Source: Streptomyces sporangiiformans
GTDB lineage: Bacteria > Actinomycetota > Actinomycetes > Streptomycetales > Streptomycetaceae
DNA length: 34,213 bases
NCBI RefSeq assembly: GCF_005768555.2
Contig: NZ_VCHX02000332.1
Span: forward strand, 1-34,213
Reading direction: 5' to 3'
Position numbers and translations under genes: made by a program. The notes below the pieces were generated by a model, which saw nothing but the letters and a program-made list of their open reading frames with translations, ran no database searches and had not been told where the DNA came from. Shown here piece by piece: positions 14,254-22,616 of this stretch. The stretch's first letter is position 1; every line of letters starts with the position of its first letter.

Positions 14254-16443
14254 TCAAGCGTCGCTGAACCGCTCGCCCTTCTCCGCCTTCTCCACGAGCA
14301 GCGCCGGCGGAGTGAACCGGTCCCCGTAACGCTCGGCGAGCTCACGCGCGCGGGCCACGAAGCCGGGCAGGCCGGCGCCCACCCCGGGGCCGCCCTCGTA
14401 TCCGTTGATGTACTGCAGGACACCACCGGTCCATCCGGGGAAGCCGATCCCGAGGATGGACCCGATGTTGGCGTCGGCGACAGACGTCAGCACGCCCTCC
14501 TCCAGCAGCCTGACCGTGTCCAGCGCCTCCGAGAAGAGCATGCGCTCCTGCATGTCCTCGAAGGGGATGTCCGCACCCTCGCGTGTGAAGTGCTCCCGCA
14601 GCCCGGGCCAGAGCCCCGCGCGCTTCCCGTCGACGTACTCGTAGAAGCCCGCCCCGCCGCTGCGGCCGGTGCGGCCGAACTCGTCGATCATGCGGTCGAT
14701 GACGGCCTCGGCGGGATGCGTGGCCCACGTGCCGCCGGACTCCTCGACGGCCCGCTTCGTCTCCGTACGGATCTTGCGCGGCAGGGTGAGCGTCAGCTCG
14801 TCCATGAGAGAGAGCACCTTGGCCGGGTAACCGGCCTGGGCCGCCGCCTGCTCGACGGAGGCGGGCTCGATGCCCTCGCCGACCATCGCCACGCCCTCGT
14901 TCATGAAGTGCCCGATGACCCGGGAGGTGAAGAAGCCGCGCGAGTCGTTGACGACGATCGGGGTCTTCTTGATCTGCCGTACGAGATCGAAGGCTCGGGC
15001 CAGGGCCTCCTCACCGGTCCGCTCGCCCTTGATGATCTCGACGAGCGGCATCTTGTCGACGGGTGAGAAGAAGTGCAGCCCGATGAAGTCGCCCTGCCGG
15101 TCGACGCCTTCGGCCAGCGCGGTGATGGGCAGGGTCGAGGTGTTGGAGCAGAGCAGCGCGTCGGGCTCGACGATGTGCTGGATCTCCTTGAACACCTTGC
15201 GCTTGAGCGCCGGGTCCTCGAAGACCGCCTCGATCACGGCGTCGCAGCCCGCGAGGTCCTCCGGCGCGGCGGTGGGAGTGATGCGGGCGAGCAGGGCGTC
15301 GGCCTTCTCCTGGGTCGTGCGTCCCCGGGAGACGGCCTTGGCGCAGAGCTTCTCGGAGTAGCCCTTGCCCTGCGCCGCCGCCTCGGGCGACACGTCCTTG
15401 AGGACGACGTCGATGCCCGCGCGTGCGCACGAGTAGGCGATGCCGGCGCCCATCATCCCGGCGCCCAGAACGGCGACCTTGCGGACCTGGCGCGGCTCGA
15501 TGCCCTGGGGGCGGTTGGCGCCGGAGTTGACGGCCTGGAGGTCGAAGAAGAAGGCCTGGATCATGTTCTTGGAGGTCTGGCCCGCGGCCAGCTCCACGAA
15601 GTAGCGGGCTTCGATGACCTGGGCGGTCTCGAAGTCGACCTGGGAGCCCTCGACCGCGGCCGCGAGGATGTTCCACGGGGCCGGATAGGGCGCGCCGTTC
15701 GTCTGCTTGCGCAGGCTGGCCGGGAAGGCGGGCAGGTTCGCCGCGAACTTCGGGCTGGAGGGTGTGCCGCCCGGGATGCGGTAGCCGGGCTGGTCCCAGG
15801 GCTGCGACGACTCGGGGTGGGCGTCGATGAAGGCGCGGGCCCTGGCGAGCATCTCCTCGCGGGTGGTGGCCACTTCGTGGATGAGACCGTTGTCGAGGGC
15901 GCGGCGCGGGCTGTACTGCGTGCCCTGGAGGAGCACTTTCAGCAGCGCGTCGGCGATGCCCAGCAGCCGTACGGTCCGCACGACGCCGCCCCCGCCGGGC
16001 AGCAGGCCGAGGGTGACCTCGGGGCAGCCGATCTTGGAGCCGGGGGCGTCGAGGGCGACGCGGTGGTGACAGGCGAGGGCGATCTCGTAGCCGCCGCCCA
16101 GGGCCGCGCCGTTCATGGCGGCGACGACGGGCTTGCCCAGCTTCTCGATGCGGCGGAGGTCGCGCTTGACGGCGAGGCTCCGCTCGAAGGTGAACTGGGC
16201 GGTTTCGGGGGTGACCGCGATCAGGTCGCGCAGGTCGCCGCCCGCGAAGAAGGTCTTCTTGGCCGAGGTGAAGATGACGCCGCGGACGGAGTCCTGCTCG
16301 GCCTCCAGGCGGTCGGCGATCGCGGTGAGGGACTCCCGGAACGCCTGGTTCATGGTGTTCGCGGACTGGTGGGGGTCGTCGAGGACGAGGGTGACGACGC
16401 CGGTCTCGTCCTGTTCCCAGCGGATGGTGGTGCTCTCGGTCAT
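14254..16443 (-). CDS. fadB: multifunctional enoyl-CoA hydratase / 3-hydroxyacyl-CoA dehydrogenase
   Basis: A 729-residue beta-oxidation alpha subunit. Residues 1-200 are the crotonase domain, with the oxyanion loop NGAALGGGYE and catalytic glutamates E120 and E142 (GCPEVTLG). The dehydrogenase domain starts near 320 with the NAD motif VAVLGAGMMGAGIAY (323-337); H457 in GLHFFSPVDKMPLVEI is the catalytic histidine. The C-terminal helical domains complete the protein. It hydrates 2-enoyl-CoA and oxidises the 3-hydroxyacyl-CoA with NAD. GGAG is eight bases before ATG 16443. The frame stays open through the upstream gene but that part belongs to fadA in another frame. It lies 29 bases downstream of fadA as the last gene of the operon. 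Confidence 0.93.
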   Translation of the reverse strand: MTESTTIRWEQDETGVVTLVLDDPHQSANTMNQAFRESLTAIADRLEAEQDSVRGVIFTSAKKTFFAGGDLRDLIAVTPETAQFTFERSLAVKRDLRRIEKLGKPVVAAMNGAALGGGYEIALACHHRVALDAPGSKIGCPEVTLGLLPGGGGVVRTVRLLGIADALLKVLLQGTQYSPRRALDNGLIHEVATTREEMLARARAFIDAHPESSQPWDQPGYRIPGGTPSSPKFAANLPAFPASLRKQTNGAPYPAPWNILAAAVEGSQVDFETAQVIEARYFVELAAGQTSKNMIQAFFFDLQAVNSGANRPQGIEPRQVRKVAVLGAGMMGAGIAYSCARAGIDVVLKDVSPEAAAQGKGYSEKLCAKAVSRGRTTQEKADALLARITPTAAPEDLAGCDAVIEAVFEDPALKRKVFKEIQHIVEPDALLCSNTSTLPITALAEGVDRQGDFIGLHFFSPVDKMPLVEIIKGERTGEEALARAFDLVRQIKKTPIVVNDSRGFFTSRVIGHFMNEGVAMVGEGIEPASVEQAAAQAGYPAKVLSLMDELTLTLPRKIRTETKRAVEESGGTWATHPAEAVIDRMIDEFGRTGRSGGAGFYEYVDGKRAGLWPGLREHFTREGADIPFEDMQERMLFSEALDTVRLLEEGVLTSVADANIGSILGIGFPGWTGGVLQYINGYEGGPGVGAGLPGFVARARELAERYGDRFTPPALLVEKAEKGERFSDA

Positions 16444-16472
16444 GGCTGTTTCTCCGTAAGGGGACGGGACGT

Positions 16473-17687
<1,215 letters not shown>

Positions 17688-17707
17688 TGGTAAGCCTTTC
17701 CATGGGG

Positions 17708-17848
17708 TCAGCCATGCGGGGACCGGCCGATGATCTCCTTCATGATCTCGGTCGTCCCGCCGTAGAGGGTGTATTCGGCCGTCGGTCAGGGCCTTGGCGG
17801 CGACGACGTACTTTCGGCTATTCGGCCCTCGAAGATCCGCCGGTTCAT
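17708..17848 (-). pseudogene. acyl-CoA dehydrogenase relic with nearly the whole interior deleted
   Basis: The ATG at 17848 overlaps the racemase stop (ATGA) and opens MNRRIFEG, a typical acyl-CoA dehydrogenase start. After a stretch of about 12 unrelated codons and an in-frame TGA (17786-17788) the same frame resumes as TAEYTLYGGTTEIMKEIIGR, then SPHG and stop at 17708. GGTTEIMKEIIGR is the well-known C-terminus of these flavoproteins. About 1.1 kb of a normal 380-codon gene is missing. TATTCGGCC occurs twice on the + strand, at 17772-17780 and 17819-17827, flanking the odd middle part. The gene would have provided the first oxidation step of the operon; it is now dead. Confidence 0.75.
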
Positions 17849-18984
17849 TGAGGGCTGCCCTTCAGGAGGCCGGGTACGTCCCAGTCGCGGGCCACGTCGG
17901 CGGTGTCGGCGCCCGGTCGCGCGGGCCCGCTGCGAACCTCGGCGGGGGTGGCGGAGAAGCGGGGCGCGGGGGCGGGCTGGGTGATGCCGTCGTGGTCGGT
18001 GAAGGTGCCGCGGGCGGCAAGGTGCGGATGGTGCGGCGCTTCGCGCAGCGACAGGACGGGCGCCACGCATGCGTCGGAGCCCTCGAAGACCGCCGTCCAC
18101 TCGTCGCGCGTACGTGTCTTGAAGCGGGCCGCGACCGTCTCGCGCAGTTCGTGCCAGCGCGCCGGGTCCTTGTGGGCCGCGGCGTGTTCCATGATGCCGA
18201 GCCGCTCCACGAACTCCTCGTAGAAGCGCCGCTCGAGCGCGCCCACCGCCATGTACTGGCCGTCGGCCGTCTCATAGGTGCCGTAGTAGGGGCAGCCGCC
18301 GTCGAGCAGGTTCGCGCCGCGCCGGTCCTGCCAGCCGCCGGCGGCCAGCATGCCGTGGATCATCGAGGCCAGGTGTGCGGCGCCGTCGACGATGGCGGCG
18401 TCGACGACCTGTCCCGTGCCACTCGCGCGGGCGTGGTGGAGGGCGGCGAGGACGCCGACGACGAGGTAGAGGGAGCCGCCCGCGTAGTCGCCGACCAGGT
18501 TGGCGGGGACGGCCGGCGGCCTGTCCGGTTCACCGATCATGCCGAGCGTGCCGGTCAGCGCGATGTACGCGATGTCGTGCCCCGCGCGCGGGGCCAGCGG
18601 GCCCTCCTGGCCCCAGCCGGTCATTCGCCCGTAGACGAGCCTCGGGTTGCGGCCCTGGCAGGCCCCGGGGCCCACGCCTAGGCGCTCGGCGACGCCCGGG
18701 CGGTATCCCTCGATGAGGACGTCCGCGCGTTCGGCCAGATCGAGGACATGGCCGGGTCCGTCGGTCGCCTTCAGGTCGATGATCACGGACCGCTTGTTGC
18801 GGTTGGTGACGTCGTAGTGCGGGTTGATCGCGAGTCCCACGCCGTCCGGCCGGTCCACGCGGACCACGTCGGCGCCCAGGTCGGCGAGGAGCATGGCGGC
18901 GAACGGGCCGGGCCCGATGCCTGCCAGCTCGACCACGCGCACCCCGGCGAGCGGGCCGGTCCCCGCCGTCCCTGCCTCTGCCAT
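17845..18984 (-). CDS. alpha-methylacyl-CoA racemase (CoA-transferase family III fold)
   Basis: A 379-residue protein. The sequence follows mycobacterial MCR closely by motif: LAGVRVVELAGIGPGPFAAMLLADLGADVVRVDRP at the N-terminus, AGHDIAY with H136, LVGDYAGG with D166, and YYGTYETADGQYMAVGA with E238, corresponding to the catalytic His, Asp and Glu. It interconverts (2R)- and (2S)-methylacyl-CoA so branched chains can enter beta-oxidation. ATG 18984 is preceded by GGGGG. The longer frame upstream crosses the promoter and was not used. It is the first gene of the leftward operon with the dehydrogenase relic, fadA and fadB, and it has two candidate operators in front. Confidence 0.88.
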   Translation of the reverse strand: MAEAGTAGTGPLAGVRVVELAGIGPGPFAAMLLADLGADVVRVDRPDGVGLAINPHYDVTNRNKRSVIIDLKATDGPGHVLDLAERADVLIEGYRPGVAERLGVGPGACQGRNPRLVYGRMTGWGQEGPLAPRAGHDIAYIALTGTLGMIGEPDRPPAVPANLVGDYAGGSLYLVVGVLAALHHARASGTGQVVDAAIVDGAAHLASMIHGMLAAGGWQDRRGANLLDGGCPYYGTYETADGQYMAVGALERRFYEEFVERLGIMEHAAAHKDPARWHELRETVAARFKTRTRDEWTAVFEGSDACVAPVLSLREAPHHPHLAARGTFTDHDGITQPAPAPRFSATPAEVRSGPARPGADTADVARDWDVPGLLKGSPQ

Positions 18985-19008
18985 CAAGCCCCCAGCACTG
19001 TGACACTC

Positions 19009-19023
19009 CTGATGTAACATCAG
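19009..19023. promoter_or_regulatory. perfect 15-bp palindrome upstream of the racemase operon
   Basis: CTGATGT-A-ACATCAG is a perfect 7-1-7 inverted repeat centred 32 bases upstream of the racemase ATG. Its AT content stands out in this genome. The position is consistent with an operator at or just downstream of the transcription start of the operon. Confidence 0.5.
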
Positions 19024-19060
19024 CGATGTTAAGAACGTGTTCCACACCGCACAAGACCCC

Positions 19061-19080
19061 GGCAAGCAAGCGCTTAGCCC
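19061..19080. promoter_or_regulatory. AAGCGCTT-centred site upstream of the racemase operon
   Basis: GCAAGCAAGCGCTTAGC surrounds a perfect AAGCGCTT palindrome (19068-19075), extendable to TAAGCGCTTG on the minus strand. TetR-type regulators of acyl-CoA genes in actinobacteria often bind AGCAAGCGCTTGCT-like sequences. Here the right half is degenerate. It lies about 85 bases upstream of the racemase start. Confidence 0.4.
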
Positions 19081-19109
19081 ATTCTGGAAGCTCTGTGCCT
19101 CCAGGGGAA

Positions 19110-19490
19110 TCAGCGCGCGTCCAGCTCCGCTATGAGTTTCTTTGGGGCGATCGTGCGGAAGCTTTCCTCGACCCAGTCGCACAGCAGCTCCGCGGCCGGG
19201 GCGCCCTTCTCCTCCAGCGGGATCCTCACCCAGCCCGCCTTCCCGAGTCCGTACCCGGCGGGCTCTGCGCCCGGCGAGGTCATCGCGTGGGCGTGCGCCG
19301 CGTCGTCCTTGAGCTTCACGGTGATGCCCAGCGGATAGCTGCCGTCGTCCACCCCGAGGAAGACGAAGACCTTCTTGTTGACCTTCGCGACGCTCTCGCC
19401 CCAGGGGAACTCCTCGGCCGCGCCCGGCAGACCGAGGGCGAACTCACGCACTTGCTCCCACTTCTTGAGTGCACTCCTGGTCGCGGTCAC
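19110..19490 (-). CDS. MmcQ/YjbR family protein
   Basis: A 126-residue single-domain protein. Typical features are WEQVREFALGLPGAAEEFPWGESVAKVNKKVFVFLG at the N-terminus and the C-terminal WVEESFRTIAPKKLIAEL. The fold resembles DNA-binding CyaY-like proteins, and the family is often annotated as DNA-binding without direct proof. It starts at GTG 19490 with GGAGG five bases upstream, a strong initiation site. It is divergent from the saccharopine-dehydrogenase-like gene; the shared 114-base gap contains an 18-bp direct repeat. Confidence 0.85.
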   Translation of the reverse strand: MTATRSALKKWEQVREFALGLPGAAEEFPWGESVAKVNKKVFVFLGVDDGSYPLGITVKLKDDAAHAHAMTSPGAEPAGYGLGKAGWVRIPLEEKGAPAAELLCDWVEESFRTIAPKKLIAELDAR

Positions 19491-19506
19491 GGCTGCCTCC
19501 GGCCCT

Positions 19507-19549
19507 TGGTTCGGCTCCTCGTACGGGGTCCTGGTTCGGATACTCGTAC
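19507..19549. repeat. 18-bp direct repeat in a divergent promoter region
   Basis: TGGTTCGG, a variable base, T, a variable base, then CTCGTAC occurs at 19507-19524 and 19532-19549, exactly 25 bp apart with two mismatches. It lies between the MmcQ/YjbR and reductase starts and could be a tandem binding site serving both promoters, or a local duplication. Confidence 0.5.
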
Positions 19550-19604
19550 CTCACGCTAGCCTCAGCCACCGACAACGGCGCGAGGTGCACGGCTGAGAGG
19601 TGCC

Positions 19605-20807
19605 ATGGGCAAGCAGGACAAGACGGAGCGCATGTACGACATCGTGCTCTTCGGAGCCACGGGATTCGTCGGTGCGCTCACTGCGGAGTATCTCGCCGCG
19701 CACGCCCCCGAGGGGCTGCGCTGGGCGATCGCGGCGCGCGACACCGCGAAGCTGGAGCGGCTGCGCGATCGGCTGACCTCCATCGACCCGGCCTGCGCCG
19801 AGTTGCCCCTGCTCCGGGCGGACGTCACCGAGCCGGCCTCGCTGCGCGAACTGGCGGAGCACGCGCGCGTGCTCGCCACGACCGTGGGGCCCTACCTCGA
19901 GTACGGCGAGGAACTGCTCGCCGCCTGCGCGGACGCCGGCACCGACTATCTGGACCTCTGCGGAGAGCCGGAGTTCGTGGACCTCATGTATGTGCGGCAC
20001 GACGCACGCGCGCGTGAGACCGGGGCGCGGCTCGTGCACGCCTGCGGGTTCGACTCGATTCCGCACGACCTGGGCGCGTACTTCACCGTCCAGCAGCTCC
20101 CCGAAGGGGTGCCGCTGACCGTGGACGGATTCGTGCGCTCCGAGGCGATGTTCTCGGGCGGCACGTTCGCCTCCGCCCTCAACCAGTTCTCCCGCGGGCG
20201 GCACATGGTGGCCGCGGCGCGGGACCGGAAGCGGCACGAGCCGCGGGTGGTCGGCCGACGCGCGTACGCACCACAGAGCGCGCCGCGGTACGCCAAGGAG
20301 GTGGGCATGTGGGCGCTGCCGCTGCCCACGATCGATCCGCGGATCGTGCAGCGGTCGGCCCGGGCCCTGGAGCGGTACGGGCCCGACTTCCGCTACCGGC
20401 ACTACGCGGCCGTCAAACGGCTGCCGTTCGCGGTGGGCGGGGTGGCCGCGGCCGGTGCGGTGTTCGCGGCGGCGCAACTGCCGCCCGCCCGGCGCTGGCT
20501 GTCCGGCCGGCTCAAGCCCGGGGAAGGGCCGAGCGAGGAGAAGCGGGCGAAGAGCTGGTTCTCGGTGCGGTTCGTGGGCGAGGGCGGCGGACGTCAGGTC
20601 TTCACGGAGGTCGCCGGCGGCGATCCCGGGTACGGGGAGACCGCCAAGATGCTCGCCGAGTCCGCGTTGTGCCTGGCCTTCGACGACCTTCCCCCGGCTT
20701 CTGGCCAGGTCACCACGGCGGTGGCCATGGGCGACGCGCTCATCGAGCGCCTGCGCGAGGCGGGAATCAGCTTCCGGGTCGCGGCCTCGCGCCCGGACAG
20801 GTCCTAG
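19605..20807 (+). CDS. saccharopine dehydrogenase-like NADP-binding protein (trans-acting enoyl reductase type)
   Basis: A 400-residue protein. The Rossmann motif YDIVLFGATGFVGALTAEYL lies near residues 11-30, followed by the family landmarks TTVGPYLEYGEELLAACADAGTDYLDLCGE (about 90-120) and ACGFDSIPHDLGAYF. This matches mycobacterial proteins such as Rv2449c and the trans-acting enoyl reductase group, not true lysine-pathway enzymes. A hydrophobic segment near residues 270-290 (FAVGGVAAAGAVFAAAQL) suggests membrane contact, also seen in the family. The substrate is probably a lipid or polyketide, but this is inference. GAGAGG stands four bases before the ATG; an alternative ATG lies at codon 10, just before the Rossmann strand. 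Confidence 0.82.
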   Translation: MGKQDKTERMYDIVLFGATGFVGALTAEYLAAHAPEGLRWAIAARDTAKLERLRDRLTSIDPACAELPLLRADVTEPASLRELAEHARVLATTVGPYLEYGEELLAACADAGTDYLDLCGEPEFVDLMYVRHDARARETGARLVHACGFDSIPHDLGAYFTVQQLPEGVPLTVDGFVRSEAMFSGGTFASALNQFSRGRHMVAAARDRKRHEPRVVGRRAYAPQSAPRYAKEVGMWALPLPTIDPRIVQRSARALERYGPDFRYRHYAAVKRLPFAVGGVAAAGAVFAAAQLPPARRWLSGRLKPGEGPSEEKRAKSWFSVRFVGEGGGRQVFTEVAGGDPGYGETAKMLAESALCLAFDDLPPASGQVTTAVAMGDALIERLREAGISFRVAASRPDRS

Positions 20808-20831
20808 GTGTGCCGTTCGGGGACGTCTGCC

Positions 20832-20978
20832 TCAGAGCGGCCACCCCATGACCGTGTAGATCATCCCGGCTATCCAGCCGACTCCGGCGAGGACCGCGAG
20901 AATCAGTCCCGCCATCACGGCACGCTCGACGGGCTGGCTGGGGTTGGCGGCGGGCTTCGAGGCACGGTGTGTCGTCAT
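20832..20978 (-). CDS. small single-pass membrane protein (48 residues)
   Basis: The product starts MTTHRASKPAANPSQPVERA and continues with a hydrophobic helix, VMAGLILAVLAGVGWIAGMIYTVMGWPL, which runs to the C-terminus. The N-terminal half is hydrophilic and likely cytoplasmic. Coding bias supports a real gene. I used ATG 20978; upstream codons in the frame look non-coding. No function can be assigned. A periodic 12-13 bp array fills its upstream region. Confidence 0.65.
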   Translation of the reverse strand: MTTHRASKPAANPSQPVERAVMAGLILAVLAGVGWIAGMIYTVMGWPL

Positions 20979-21023
20979 GCGGCAAAGCCTGCCGATCATG
21001 ACGGCGCCCGGCATCCGCGCAGA

Positions 21024-21104
21024 TACTCAGAACAGGTACTCAGAAGACGTACTCAGCAGACGTGATCAGAGCCGTGATCAGCACCGTTGTCGGCACCGTG
21101 ATCA
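21024..21104. repeat. periodic 12-13 bp array upstream of the small membrane protein gene
   Basis: TACTCA begins at 21024, 21037 and 21050, and TGATCA begins at 21063, 21075 and 21099, with a degenerate unit near 21087. Spacing is 13, 13, 13, 12, then 24 (two units). Units share TCA followed by a purine-rich tract and CCG or ACG. The array lies between the endonuclease V stop and the small membrane protein start. Confidence 0.5.
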
Positions 21105-21125
21105 ACAGCGCAGGCAGATTCGCCG

Positions 21126-21809
21126 TCAGGTCGCCTTCAAGGCCCGGCGGCACAGCGCGTCCGCGTGGCGGGTCGTCTCCGGGAGGCGGAAGCGCGGTGC
21201 GAGGAGCAGGGTGTGAGCGCAGGCGTTGTCCAGCGTCACCCGGTGGCCGACCGAGACGAAGACCGGCTTGATCCCCTTCTGGGTGCGCAGCGCGCGGCCG
21301 ACCTCCTCCTCGCCCGCGAGCAGCGGGGACGAGGAGCCGCGCGGAGCGCCGGGCTCCTCGTACGCGAAGGTGAAGGGGTTCTTGGCGACCCCGATCGTCG
21401 GGAGGCCGGTGAGGACGCCGAGGTGGCTGGCCAGACCGAAGCGGCGAGGATGGGCGAGGCCGTAGCCGTCGCAGACGACCAGGCCCGGCTCGCACGGCAG
21501 GGCGTCGAGGGCGGCCAGGACGGCCGGGACCTCGCGGAAGGCGAGCAGCCCCGGGACGTAGGGGAAGGACACCTGCCCCACGGCCGTGGACTCGGCCACG
21601 ACGTCGAGGGTCGCGGCGTCCAGGACGACCGCCGCGGCCACGACGACGTTCCGCTCGTCGTCGTAGGCCACGTCGACCCCCGTCACCCGGCCGGTTCCCG
21701 GCGCGGGCCCCGGCTCGTCGAGGACCACCCGCCCTCGCAACTCGTCCTGCACGGCACGCGCTTGGTCTTCGGTGGCGGGCCAGCCCGCGGGGATGCGTAC
21801 GGTCGTCAT
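21126..21809 (-). CDS. nfi: endonuclease V (deoxyinosine 3' endonuclease)
   Basis: A 227-residue enzyme that nicks DNA one phosphodiester 3' of deoxyinosine and can act on inosine in RNA. Catalytic acidic residues fit D46 in TGVDVAYD, E93 in YVPGLLAFRE and D114 in VVCDGYGLAHPRRFGLASHLGV. The wedge PYVP sequence is present. The length is normal. ATG 21809 was chosen (MTTVRIPAGW); an upstream in-frame ATG at 21863 would overlap the divergent YciI start. Ribosome-binding signals are weak. The gap to the divergent YciI gene is only 52 bases. Confidence 0.9.
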   Translation of the reverse strand: MTTVRIPAGWPATEDQARAVQDELRGRVVLDEPGPAPGTGRVTGVDVAYDDERNVVVAAAVVLDAATLDVVAESTAVGQVSFPYVPGLLAFREVPAVLAALDALPCEPGLVVCDGYGLAHPRRFGLASHLGVLTGLPTIGVAKNPFTFAYEEPGAPRGSSSPLLAGEEEVGRALRTQKGIKPVFVSVGHRVTLDNACAHTLLLAPRFRLPETTRHADALCRRALKAT

Positions 21810-21861
21810 GGTGCCGTCGAGCGTACGGGGAGCCGAGGGGGCGGCGGGTAGGCTCGCGATC

Positions 21862-22158
21862 ATGTTCGTACTGGAGTTGACCTACACCGCCCCGATCGAT
21901 GCCGTCGACGCCGTTCTGGAGGAACACGTCCGGTGGCTCGACCAGCAGTACGCGGCGGGGGCCTTCCTCGCGTCCGGGCGCAAGAACCCTCGTGACGGTG
22001 GCGTGATTCTGGCCGTCGCCGACAGTCGCGCGGCGGTCGAGAAGATCGCGGCGAGCGACCCCTTCGTGGTCGCGGGCGTGTGTGAGTACCGGATCACCGA
22101 GTTCGTCGCGACGAAGACGGCGCCCGCGCTGGAGCCGTACCGCGAAACGCTGGGCTGA
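21862..22158 (+). CDS. YciI family protein
   Basis: A 98-residue ferredoxin-like-fold protein. It begins MFVLELTYTAPIDAVDAVLEEHVRWLDQQY, with the family histidine (H22) and following aspartate (D27), then GAFLASGRKNP, GGVILAVADS and DPFVVAGVCEYRITEF, all typical of YciI. The family includes a dehalogenase-like member, but the role of most is unknown. TAGG stands nine bases upstream. It is convergent with the small basic protein gene. Confidence 0.88.
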   Translation: MFVLELTYTAPIDAVDAVLEEHVRWLDQQYAAGAFLASGRKNPRDGGVILAVADSRAAVEKIAASDPFVVAGVCEYRITEFVATKTAPALEPYRETLG

Positions 22159-22216
22159 TCCGGCCTCGACAGACGCCTCGGCTCAGGCTCACAGACCCCG
22201 GCTCCGTGACGGCTCC

Positions 22217-22540
22217 TCAGCGCCCGAGAGCCCGAGACAGCTGGTCCTTGTTCATCTTGGAGCGGCCCTCGATGTTGCGGCTCTTCGCCTCCTCGTAGAG
22301 CTGGTCGTACGTGGGTCCTCCCGCTCCCTTGTGGGACCGCAGACCGCCCCGCCGGCCGGACGAGATGTCCTCGGTCGACGTACGACTCGCGGTCTTGGAC
22401 TCGCCGCGCCGGGCACGTTCCTTGTTGACGGTCCGCGAGGCGATCTCCTTGGCGCGCCGCTCGCTCTCGCCGCGTTCGCGGGCGCTCTCCTTGATGTGTT
22501 CGTACTGCCGCTCCCGCTTGGGACTCGAGCCACGTGGCAT
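22217..22540 (-). CDS. small basic protein with a Rho-N/SAP-like C-terminus (often called plasmid stabilization protein)
   Basis: A 107-residue, highly charged protein. The N-terminal half (PKRERQYEHIKESARERGESERRAKEIASRTVNKERARRGE) is a long basic helix. The C-terminal YDQLYEEAKSRNIEGRSKMNKDQLSRALGR resembles Rho N-terminal or SAP-type nucleic-acid-binding helices. GAGGAG is seven bases before ATG 22540. Homologues are often annotated as plasmid stabilization proteins, but nothing here shows plasmid maintenance. A chromosomal nucleic-acid-binding role is more likely. Confidence 0.8.
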   Translation of the reverse strand: MPRGSSPKRERQYEHIKESARERGESERRAKEIASRTVNKERARRGESKTASRTSTEDISSGRRGGLRSHKGAGGPTYDQLYEEAKSRNIEGRSKMNKDQLSRALGR

Positions 22541-22616
22541 GACCGCGCTCCTCACTGCTGAATGGCTGCTCAAGGCGGCCCCGCTCCCAGCCAAGCACGG
22601 GCCGAGCGCGCTCGCA

